NCBI RefSeq assembly: GCF_023715465.1
Contig: NZ_JAMBOE010000021.1
Coordinates: 1 to 64,000 of the forward strand
DNA length: 64,000 nt
Source of the DNA: Paenibacillus macerans
GTDB lineage: Bacteria > Bacillota > Bacilli > Paenibacillales > Paenibacillaceae
Direction of reading: 5' to 3'
The stretch's first letter is position 1; each line of letters begins with the position of its first letter. Shown here piece after piece: positions 16,706 to 24,557 of the stretch. A model generated the notes under the pieces. The model saw only the letters and a program-made list of their open reading frames with translations. It was not told where the DNA came from and did no database searches. The translations under genes were made by a program, and so were the position numbers.

Positions 16706-18256
16706 TTATTGGCCGTAGCCGAGTCCGTTCAGTTGTTCGACAGCGGAATCGACGTACGTTTTGTAGTTGAACGTTTTTTCCAATGTCTGCAGGAATTTGT
16801 CGTAGTCAGCGAGGTTGTTTTTGCCGTAGATGAACTTGATCATCTCTTCCTCGATGAAGCGGTTGGCGTCGGCCGGATTATATCCCGCCGGGCTCTGCAC
16901 GAAGCCGTCCAGCGTTTCGATCCGCGGGATGGAGGCCTCGAAATCGATATATTCGACGAGATCGGCGAATTTCGTTTTGAGGTACTCCGTTTCCGGGCGG
17001 CCGGAGAACTGGTACAGCCAGGTAAAGGAAGCCTCTTCGCGGCCTTTGTCCGTAATCGTCACCTTGTCGCCGTCCAGCGTGTAATGGGTGTTTTCGATCC
17101 CGAACTGCACTAGGCGGTTGCCTTCCGCCGTTGACGTATAATTAAACAGCTCCAGCACCTTGTTTAATTTCTCCGGTTCGTTTTCGAGCCGTTTCGGCAC
17201 CACCCAAAGCCCGCCGGAAGCACCGATGTTGATCGATTTGCCGAATTTCTGCCCGCCTGGCCCCGCCGGCGGTGGTAATTGCACCCATTCCGCGTGCGGA
17301 TTGGCGCCTTTCCACGCTTCGACGTCGGCCGGCTTCATCACCTGCGCCCATTCCGTATGAATGATGCCGACTTTGCCTTGGAACGCTTTATCTTTCGCCA
17401 TCGTGCCTTTGTTGTTCACCACTTCCGGATCAACGACGCCCGCATCAAGAAAACGCTTGATCGTCGTCAACGCTTCCTTCATCTCTGGTTGATAAAACGT
17501 ATTGGCCACTTTTCCGTCGCGAACGAAAAATTGCGAGGTATCCATAATATTCGTAATGCCGTAGGCGCCGAAGATCGGCTCAAAGGCGTCAAAATTCGTT
17601 CCGCTCATGCCAAACGTATCCGGTTTGCCGTTGCCGTCCGGGTCCTGCTCGGTGAACGCTTTGGCCACGTCAAACAGTTCGTCCACCGTCGTTGGCACAG
17701 GCAGCTTCAGGCGGTCCAGCCAATCCTTGCGGATCCAATACGTGTAGGACAGCGCTTGCCCGGCCTTCGGCAAGGCGTACTGCTTCCCGCCGATTCTTCC
17801 TTTTTTGAGGACGTCCTCACCGGTAAAACTTTGATATTCCGGCATTTTGTCCAGATATTCGGACAGATCAAGCAGCGAACCCGATTCGACCAGCTTCTGC
17901 AGCTGCGGTTTTCCGGTAACCATAAACAGGTCCGGCAAGTTGTTCGAAGCGGCGCGGACGTTAATCTGGTTCTCGTAGTCCCCTTGATCGCCGACCAGTG
18001 TCATTTCCAGCGAAACGTTCAGCTTTTCGTTCAGCGCTTTTTTAATAAAATCGTCCGCCGGTGGCGTCGTGCCCCAACTGATTTGCGCCACCTCAAGCTT
18101 CACCGGCGACCCGGCTCCGTTCCCTTCCTTCGCGCCCCCAGGGCCGTTTGCCCCCGCCGCGGGATTGCCGCCGTTTCCGCCGCCGCAGCCGGCGAGCATT
18201 CCGGCCAGCAGCAGCGCCGCCAACGCAACAAACCCGATTCTTTTTGCTGACTTCAT
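16706..18256 (-). CDS. Extracellular solute-binding lipoprotein, sugar ABC transporter (LplA-like)
   Basis: A 516-residue lipoprotein. The N terminus has basic residues, a hydrophobic stretch and the lipobox LAGC with the lipidated cysteine near residue 24, then a Gly/Asn-rich linker. The body matches large family 1 solute-binding proteins of the LplA/YtcQ type found in Paenibacillus, which bind oligosaccharides outside the membrane for import. It lies directly downstream of two matching permeases, and a GH3 glycosidase follows. AAAGAAGGGGACAAG precedes the ATG at 18256. The upstream in-frame start would hide the signal peptide. The particular sugar is not evident. Confidence 0.92.
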   Translation of the reverse strand: MKSAKRIGFVALAALLLAGMLAGCGGGNGGNPAAGANGPGGAKEGNGAGSPVKLEVAQISWGTTPPADDFIKKALNEKLNVSLEMTLVGDQGDYENQINVRAASNNLPDLFMVTGKPQLQKLVESGSLLDLSEYLDKMPEYQSFTGEDVLKKGRIGGKQYALPKAGQALSYTYWIRKDWLDRLKLPVPTTVDELFDVAKAFTEQDPDGNGKPDTFGMSGTNFDAFEPIFGAYGITNIMDTSQFFVRDGKVANTFYQPEMKEALTTIKRFLDAGVVDPEVVNNKGTMAKDKAFQGKVGIIHTEWAQVMKPADVEAWKGANPHAEWVQLPPPAGPGGQKFGKSINIGASGGLWVVPKRLENEPEKLNKVLELFNYTSTAEGNRLVQFGIENTHYTLDGDKVTITDKGREEASFTWLYQFSGRPETEYLKTKFADLVEYIDFEASIPRIETLDGFVQSPAGYNPADANRFIEEEMIKFIYGKNNLADYDKFLQTLEKTFNYKTYVDSAVEQLNGLGYGQ

Positions 18257-18316
18257 CTTGTCCCCTTCTTTCCGATGAAATGAAATATATTTGGTCAAGC
18301 CGGGCGGCCGCCAAAG

Positions 18317-19177
18317 TTATCCCTTGATCGCGCCCAGCAGCATCCCTTTCGTGAAATGCTTCTGGATAAACGGATACACCGCGATGATCGGCAGACTGCC
18401 CAGGATAACCGCCGCCATCTGCATCGCCGCTGTAGGTACGGTCACCTCGGCCTGCAGCTCGCTGGACTGCGACAACAGCAGCATGTTGCGGATCACAACC
18501 TGCAGCGGATAAAGATCGGTATCCGTAATATACAGCACCGCCGAAAAAAACGAATTCCAGTGCCCCACCATATAAAACAGCCCTACCGTCATCACGGACG
18601 GGATGGACAGCGGGAGCACGATCTGCCATAAAATCCGGAACTCCTTGGCGCCGTCGATCCGGGCTGATTCAAACAGCTCTTCCGGGAGATTTTCAAAGAA
18701 ACTTTTCATCACCAGAACGTTAAACGTAGCGATCGCCCCGGGGACGATCAAGGCCCAAACGGAGTTGAGCAGGCCCATCGACTGCACCACCAGATAAGTA
18801 GGGATGAGTCCCCCGCTAAACAGCATGGTGAAGACAATATACAGCAAGAAAAAAGTGCGCCCCTTCAGGTTTTTGCGGCTTAACGGATAGGCGGCCAGCG
18901 TATTGAGTGCCAAGTTGACAGCCGTGCCTACGATCGTCACGAACAAGGTGACCAGCATCGACCTGCCGAGCGCCGGATCGGCCAGGATTCGGTTGTACGC
19001 CTCAAACGACAGGCTGCGCGGCACCACGACGAATCCGCCGTTTTTGATCACTTCGCTGTAGGGAGTCAGAGACATCGAGACCACGTACAGCAAGGGAAAC
19101 AGCGATATGGCGGCAACGGCAACCAAAATCAGGTACACCGCGGCATTAAAGATTTTGTCGGAACGGCCTGTCACCAT
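18317..19177 (-). CDS. Carbohydrate ABC transporter permease (LplC/YtcP-like)
   Basis: A 286-residue inner-membrane permease with six predicted helices and the EAA loop ESARIDGAKEFRILWQIVLP that docks the ATPase. It pairs with the preceding permease and the downstream lipoprotein to form the import channel. As usual for this class no dedicated ATPase gene is nearby, so a shared MsmX-like ATPase elsewhere is expected. The ATG at 19177 overlaps the end of the upstream permease by 7 bp and has a run of Gs as ribosome site. The ATG at 19192 is an alternative. Confidence 0.92.
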   Translation of the reverse strand: MVTGRSDKIFNAAVYLILVAVAAISLFPLLYVVSMSLTPYSEVIKNGGFVVVPRSLSFEAYNRILADPALGRSMLVTLFVTIVGTAVNLALNTLAAYPLSRKNLKGRTFFLLYIVFTMLFSGGLIPTYLVVQSMGLLNSVWALIVPGAIATFNVLVMKSFFENLPEELFESARIDGAKEFRILWQIVLPLSIPSVMTVGLFYMVGHWNSFFSAVLYITDTDLYPLQVVIRNMLLLSQSSELQAEVTVPTAAMQMAAVILGSLPIIAVYPFIQKHFTKGMLLGAIKG

Positions 19178-20202
19178 ATGCTTCCCCCCCATCTTTTTGC
19201 CAGCTTGTTCGCGCCGGTAATCAGCACGATGCCGATCACGGATTTAAACAAACCGACCGTCGTCGCCAGGCTAAAACTCATTTGCTCCAGGCCTGTGCGG
19301 TACACCCACGTATCGATAATGTCGCCTACCTCATAGACGCGCGGATTGTAGAACACGAAAATTTGCTCGAACCCGGCGTCCATAATGCTCCCAATCTTCA
19401 GAATCAGCAGCAAAATAACCACGTTGCGGATACCCGGCAGGGTCACATGCCAAATCATCCTCAGCCGGCTGGCCCCGTCCACCCGGGCGGCTTCATACAA
19501 CGTCGGGTCGATCGAGCTGATCGCGGCCAGATAAATAATCGCCCCCCAGCCGAGGTCCTTCCAGATTTCGGTGGAAACGAGCACGCTCCGAAACCACTCC
19601 GTGGAATTCAAAAACGGAATCGAACCGCCCCCCGCCTCCGTGATCCAGCGGTTGAACAACCCCGTCGTCTCCGAAAGAAACGCAACGGATATGCCGTAAA
19701 CGATGATCCAGGACAGAAAATGCGGCATGTAACTCAGCGTCTGCACCCATCTTTTCAGCCAGCCGATACGGCACTCATGGAGCAGAATCGCCAGCGCGAT
19801 CGAAGGAACGACGCCAAACAGGAGCTTATACAGGCTGATGAGCAGCGTGTTCGTCAACAGTTGGGTGAAATAAGGTGACTCGAAAAACTGCCGGAAATGC
19901 TTATACCAAGGATCAGCCCACGGACTGTGCAGGATGCCTTCAGCGAAGTTGTAGTCTTTAAACGAAATAATGATGCCGTACATAGGCAAATACTTGAAAA
20001 TGAAATACCAAATAAGACAGGGCAGGAGCATCAGGTAGAGCGCTTTCATTTGCCAGATGCTTGACAACGTCCGGTTTGCCGGCCGGTACGAGGTTTGTTT
20101 AGGCGGTAGCGCGGAGTGCTTTGGCGGTAGCGCGGGCAATGACCCGGGTTGCTCTGGCGGTAGCACAGAGTGTTCTGGCGGTAGCGCGGTTTGCGGCTTC
20201 AT
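19171..20202 (-). CDS. Carbohydrate ABC transporter permease (LplB/YteP-like) with repeated Pro-rich N terminus
   Basis: A 343-residue permease with six predicted helices and the EAA loop EAARVDGASRLRMIWHVTLP. The first 45 residues are unusual: a degenerate repeat of ALPPK(H/Q) encoded by a 21-bp tandem DNA repeat (about 20097-20195) with core GGCGGTAGCGCGG. Normal family members lack such a leader, and a start after it would also be possible (a Met lies near residue 51, just before the first helix). It is the first gene of the permease-permease-lipoprotein set, downstream of a sensor-regulator pair of the type that usually controls such transporters. Confidence 0.9.
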   Translation of the reverse strand: MKPQTALPPEHSVLPPEQPGSLPALPPKHSALPPKQTSYRPANRTLSSIWQMKALYLMLLPCLIWYFIFKYLPMYGIIISFKDYNFAEGILHSPWADPWYKHFRQFFESPYFTQLLTNTLLISLYKLLFGVVPSIALAILLHECRIGWLKRWVQTLSYMPHFLSWIIVYGISVAFLSETTGLFNRWITEAGGGSIPFLNSTEWFRSVLVSTEIWKDLGWGAIIYLAAISSIDPTLYEAARVDGASRLRMIWHVTLPGIRNVVILLLILKIGSIMDAGFEQIFVFYNPRVYEVGDIIDTWVYRTGLEQMSFSLATTVGLFKSVIGIVLITGANKLAKRWGGSIW

Positions 20203-20382
20203 GGCTTCAACCTCTCTATCTCGAAGTTTCTTGATCCGCTTTTATCTTAACGAACCCGCGGGCCGGACAATAGAACCGAATCTGTGGGATCGGATGCACA
20301 TTTCTCATCTTTTGCCGCGGAATTTCCGCCGGAACTCCGGTTTTGGGAGCAAGAGCCGGTTCTATCGCCCGCCGCCGGAATT

Positions 20383-20567
20383 CTAACGGTTGCAGCAGCG
20401 GCTATTTGGTGAAAAAAGACCATTTCTAAACTCTAACGGTTGTGATCGCCGTTATTTCCCTGGTTCCAGGTAAAAACAGCCGGGTTTCAGCAAAATAAGC
20501 GCCATGGCAACCGTTACGATTTGAAATCAGCGTTTTTGGGGCAAATAGCGATTGTGGCAACCGTTAG
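20383..20567. repeat. Intergenic repeat element B, copy 1
   Basis: Two forward units (CTAACGGTTGCAGCAGCGG then CTATTT, and CTAACGGTTGTGATCGCCG then TTATTT) are followed by two inverted units ending GGCAACCGTTAC and GGCAACCGTTAG. This is the same 2+2 layout as element A with TTG in place of ACAC. The stretch 20203-20382 before it shows no gene. Confidence 0.82.
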
Positions 20568-20644
20568 AACAGTTTGGCGGTTACCTCATGGCCAAGCGGA
20601 AACGATTAAGGCCCGGAACACCTCTTTCGTGCTCCGAGCCGACG

Positions 20645-20688
20645 CCGGGTTTTCCGGGTTTTTCGGGTTTTCCGGGTTTTCCGGTTTC
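20645..20688. repeat. 9-bp microsatellite (CCGGGTTTT)n
   Basis: About five imperfect copies of CCGGGTTTT lie directly downstream of the response regulator stop codon. Next to them CGGAGCAC and GTGTTCCG (20609-20641 region) can form a hairpin on the minus strand that might serve as terminator. Confidence 0.7.
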
Positions 20689-20690
20689 AT

Positions 20691-22145
20691 TCAGGCCGTC
20701 CGGTATTCATTTGGCGTAAGTCCGGTCCAGCGCTTGAAAATCTTGAAAAAATAGCTGGGGTTGGCGAATCCGCACCGCTCCCCGATCTCCGCAACGGTAA
20801 GCTCCGTTTCTTTCAAATAAAACTTCGCTTCGCCGACCCTGAGCTTTTGCAAATAGTTGATGAACGTGTCGCCCGTCTTTTTCTTGAACAGCCCGCTTAA
20901 GTAATTTTCGTCCATACTGACGTACTTCGCCATCGCCTGCAGGGAGATGTCCCGCTCATAATGCTTCTGCAAATAATCAAGAATCGCGTTGATTTCGGGA
21001 TGATCCGTCTCGGCCGGCTTGCGGTGCCGGCTCCCCTTGGCATAACGGCGCATCCGCCGGTCCAGTTCCTCCAGCAGCGCGGCGTGACGCGTGCAGTTCA
21101 GCAGCACTGCCGCGTCCTCCGGCGGCTTCCGGCTGATGCGGGCAAACAGCTTATCCAGCCGCTCGGCCGTCTCTTTGGCCAGCACCATCGGCAGCGCCTG
21201 CTGCGCCAGATAATCCCCCAACCCGCAGAGCAAATTGCCGCACTCCCCGGGCTCATGCCGCTCAAACGCCCGAATGATCGCTTGCTCCATCTCCCATGGA
21301 ACGGCTGCCGATAACGCGTCGCCGCCTTCGAACACACGGTCGGACGTTGGCCGCTCGTAATAGAAACGGTCGAGCCAACGCAAATTTTCGAGCCATTCCC
21401 GCTCCAGAGCTCCGGCAGAAGCGGAGGCCGTGCGGCAGATCACCGGCAGCTCGCGGTCGACATGCTTCAGCAAACCGGGCGAACTGCCGGACCAGCGGAT
21501 AAACAATGTCGTCAGCCCCATCTGCGCATGGGAATGAACCAGCCTCCCCCGGCCCGGGAACATCCCCAGCAACGAGCAGCAGTGATCGTAATTAAACGGC
21601 AGTGCCCCGGTCAGCCCGGTGACGATCAGCGGCCGGTCTCCACCCCAGTCGTACCGCTTCAGCTCCTCCAGCTTTTCTTTTTCATCCCCGCTAAGCTCCT
21701 TGCCCAGCATACTGCGCCATAGATAACCCACCCGGTCGCTTAACGCCAGCTCCTGCTGCCGCTCCAGCTTCTCCAGCTCCGCCTTGGCTTTGCCGAGCGC
21801 CCCGAGCAACTCCGCGTCCTCCATCGAGAGCTTTAGGATGTACCCAGTGGCGCCATATTCCAGCGCGGCGCGCGCATATTCGAATTCGCCAGCACAGGTC
21901 AGCATGATGAAGCGCGCTTCGCTGCCCCGGGACCGCGCGGCTTTCAGCAGCTCAATGCCGTCCATATAAGGCATAAAAATATCCGAGATCACGATATCCG
22001 GGTCCAGCTCCTCCAGCCGCTCCAGCGCTTCCCGGCCATGCGCGGCTTCACCGGCAATGGTGAAGCCGTGATCCTCCCAGGGAATGGCCTGGCGGATCGA
22101 GCGGCGGACGAAAGGCTCATCTTCCACGAGCAGGATTTTCCACAT
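20691..22145 (-). CDS. YesN-type AraC-family response regulator
   Basis: A 484-residue regulator. The receiver domain at the N terminus has LLVEDEP, the phosphoacceptor Asp in IVISDIFMPYMDG, and the switch region. A long middle region without known motif follows, then a C-terminal AraC-type double helix-turn-helix ending ERCGFANPSYFFKIFKRWTG. Members of this family receive phosphate from YesM-like kinases and switch on transport and degradation genes for oligosaccharides. The ATG at 22145 has GAGGAGGGAC upstream. The gene lies 60 bp after the kinase gene and upstream of the sugar ABC transporter operon, its probable target. Confidence 0.93.
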   Translation of the reverse strand: MWKILLVEDEPFVRRSIRQAIPWEDHGFTIAGEAAHGREALERLEELDPDIVISDIFMPYMDGIELLKAARSRGSEARFIMLTCAGEFEYARAALEYGATGYILKLSMEDAELLGALGKAKAELEKLERQQELALSDRVGYLWRSMLGKELSGDEKEKLEELKRYDWGGDRPLIVTGLTGALPFNYDHCCSLLGMFPGRGRLVHSHAQMGLTTLFIRWSGSSPGLLKHVDRELPVICRTASASAGALEREWLENLRWLDRFYYERPTSDRVFEGGDALSAAVPWEMEQAIIRAFERHEPGECGNLLCGLGDYLAQQALPMVLAKETAERLDKLFARISRKPPEDAAVLLNCTRHAALLEELDRRMRRYAKGSRHRKPAETDHPEINAILDYLQKHYERDISLQAMAKYVSMDENYLSGLFKKKTGDTFINYLQKLRVGEAKFYLKETELTVAEIGERCGFANPSYFFKIFKRWTGLTPNEYRTA

Positions 22146-22205
22146 CGGTCTGTCCCTCCTCAAAGTTTTGTGAGCATTACTTCCTGAATCAGCTTCGAAC
22201 AAAAC

Positions 22206-23987
22206 TCACTTCGAAAGCGGGGGTTTCTGGTATGGCAAAGCAATCAGCAGCGGCATCTCCAACACGGCCATCGCCCCCTGCTCCAGCGGGACCAGCGTCA
22301 GCGAGGACTCCCGCTTGAACAAGAGCTCCAGCCGGTCGCGCAGGTTGCTGATCCCGATGCCTTTCCGCTTGCGGGCTTGTTCCGGCCGGGCGCCGGCAAG
22401 ACCCTGACCGTTGTCGCGGATCTCCAGCCGCAGCTTCTGGCCCGCCCGCATCGCGGCAATGCGGATCGCCCCTCCTTCCCGCACATGAACAAGGCCGTGC
22501 TGAATCGCATTTTCGACCAAGGGCTGCAAACTGAGCTTGGGCACCAGCGCGTATTGCAGTTCCTCATCGATCTCGTATTCGGCCGTAAACGCATGATCGT
22601 AACGGAACGATTGAATGTATACATAAGCTTTGACCAGCTCGATTTCCTCTTTAAGATGAACGAGATCCACTTCGCTGTTGAGGCTGGACTCCAGCAGGCG
22701 GCCGAGATTCTGGCAAATTTCGAACGTGCCCATATCCCCGTGATTCCGGGCGTTCCATTTGACCGTGTTCAGCGTGTTCAAGAGAAAATGGGGATTCATT
22801 TGCGACATCAGCATTTGAAAATGAAAAGCTTCCTTCTGCCGCTCCTCGGTCCTCAGCCGGGAAATCAGGCCGCGGATGTCACCGATCATGCCGTTAAAGG
22901 TTCTGGCCAGTACCAGCAGCTCGCCTTTGAACTTCCGTTCGGGAATGCGGACGTCCAGGTCCCGGTGCACCAGTTCCTTCATCGTCCGCTGCAGCGTGCG
23001 CAGCGGGCGGAGCACGGAGGCAACAATCGCATAGGTGATGGCGATAAACACGATAACCGTGAGGGAGAAAGAGACGATCACCTGGTTCTTCATCGCCCGG
23101 ATATTCCCCGAGAGCGCTTCCAAAGGAAACCGCGTCACCAGCGTCCAATCCAGATTGGGCAGGTAGATGCCATTGTAGATGAACATATTGTTTGCGTCGG
23201 AGACATAACGGGAGGGGGCGTTCGAGAACAATCCCTCCATCCCGGCCAATTGGGCCGCCGTATGCTCATCCTGCGGCAGCAAAATCGGCCGCCGCTCGCC
23301 GTCGAACAAATAGTAGGTTTGCTTCACTTGAAAACCGTTCGTAATCGACTGCAGCCAGGTGCGGATATCGAGACTGATGCGCACATAACCGAAGGTCCGG
23401 CCGTCCACCTCCTGCAGCCTGGCGTAAAGCGAATACAGCTCCGCCTGCGGAAAAATGTCCTGCAGCATGTCCCGGGACTCACGCACCGCCCAGGCGTAAG
23501 ATTGGCCCGTATCCGTCAACTGCTTGAATTCCGGCTGGCCCGTAATTTCCGAACCCGTTACACGACGTACGGAAACTCCTTCCTCCGTGGTCGTGTAGAC
23601 ATGACCGTAGTTATCCACCAGCGTAATATGCACCGGAATAAGCGCGTTGCCAAGCCCTTGCTTGAGCTCCAGCAGTTGATTGCCAATCTGCAGGGCACGT
23701 TCCGCCTCAGCAAAATCGTCCGGCCGCAGCAGCATCGTTTTTAGCCCCGGCTCGCGCTCCAGTTGCAGCATCGCGCCCAAAACGCCGATCCGGATATCCT
23801 CCATGCCGTTTTTCAGTAAATTTAGCTGCGACACGTTCTGCTGCGAAACATTCGCTTTCATGTTCGTTTCCAACTGGTTGATGCTCCTCAGCTGCAGGAA
23901 GCTGGAAGGGACCAGCACGAACAGCAGGATCGACAAGAACAGCCGGTTTTTGATGCCGGACGGCCATAAGAACTTCATGCTTGCCAC
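22206..23987 (-). CDS. YesM-type membrane sensor histidine kinase
   Basis: A kinase of about 593 residues with one membrane helix near the N terminus, a large extracellular sensor domain (roughly 35-290), a second helix (VIVSFSLTVIVFIAITYAIV), a HAMP domain, a His_kinase domain with the phosphoacceptor in SQMNPHFLLNTLN, and a C-terminal ATPase domain with N (VENAIQHG) and G boxes (GQGLAG, KGIGISNLRDRL). It senses an extracellular sugar-related signal and phosphorylates the regulator encoded downstream. GAGGAGG lies before the GTG at 23987. The ATG at 24008 lacks a ribosome site. Confidence 0.92.
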   Translation of the reverse strand: MASMKFLWPSGIKNRLFLSILLFVLVPSSFLQLRSINQLETNMKANVSQQNVSQLNLLKNGMEDIRIGVLGAMLQLEREPGLKTMLLRPDDFAEAERALQIGNQLLELKQGLGNALIPVHITLVDNYGHVYTTTEEGVSVRRVTGSEITGQPEFKQLTDTGQSYAWAVRESRDMLQDIFPQAELYSLYARLQEVDGRTFGYVRISLDIRTWLQSITNGFQVKQTYYLFDGERRPILLPQDEHTAAQLAGMEGLFSNAPSRYVSDANNMFIYNGIYLPNLDWTLVTRFPLEALSGNIRAMKNQVIVSFSLTVIVFIAITYAIVASVLRPLRTLQRTMKELVHRDLDVRIPERKFKGELLVLARTFNGMIGDIRGLISRLRTEERQKEAFHFQMLMSQMNPHFLLNTLNTVKWNARNHGDMGTFEICQNLGRLLESSLNSEVDLVHLKEEIELVKAYVYIQSFRYDHAFTAEYEIDEELQYALVPKLSLQPLVENAIQHGLVHVREGGAIRIAAMRAGQKLRLEIRDNGQGLAGARPEQARKRKGIGISNLRDRLELLFKRESSLTLVPLEQGAMAVLEMPLLIALPYQKPPLSK

Positions 23988-24227
23988 ACCGCTCGCCTCC
24001 TCTTCCATCGTAAGGTTGTTTAAAAAGCCGCCTTCTGCAGATCACTTTTTGAACACGCAATTAAAGGCAGTATATCACAGGAGTTCCGGGACCGGAACAG
24101 GCCGCTCCCGGCATCCGGAGACGCCGAAAGCGGCTAGTAGACGATTCTGGAAATAACATTAGCATGATGGCAAGTGAAGACTTAAGAAAACGGCAAAATT
24201 AGTCTATTGAAGATCTCGGGTGACAAC

Positions 24228-24429
24228 ATAAAGGAAAAAAAGGGCGCTATTCAGCGATATCCCCCATGTTGCGTAAAATAAAGGAATTTTATGGCGTTAT
24301 TCTCATGATTTGGTGGTGAAATGCCGCTTTTCAACCTGTTCATCGAAACATAAGACCCTAAAGTTCCCCTATTGGTGATGAATAGGCTCAAATTCGGAAA
24401 ATAAGCCCCTTAAGTTCCTCTATTTTATG
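24228..24429. repeat. Intergenic repeat element E
   Basis: Forward words ATAAAGGAA...CGCTATTC and ATAAAGGAATTTTATGGCG then TTATT are followed by inverted forms ATAAGACCCTAAAGTTCCCC and ATAAGCCCCTTAAGTTCCTC. It repeats the 2+2 plan with its own word. The rest of the 570-bp gap (23988-24557) shows no gene. Confidence 0.7.
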
Positions 24430-24557
24430 GGGACGCTACCTGAGCGCGCAGGACTAATATAGAACAAAGTGATCCATAGCCCCCATCCGCAAATAAGCCA
24501 TATTATTTCCGGATCATTCTACTAGTTTAGAAGGAAACGCCCGATGGCCTGGCTCCG

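Noticed and set aside
22377..23744. Long plus-strand reading frame opposite the sensor kinase
   Set aside because: Same reason: antisense of a gene with complete kinase motifs, no ribosome site.
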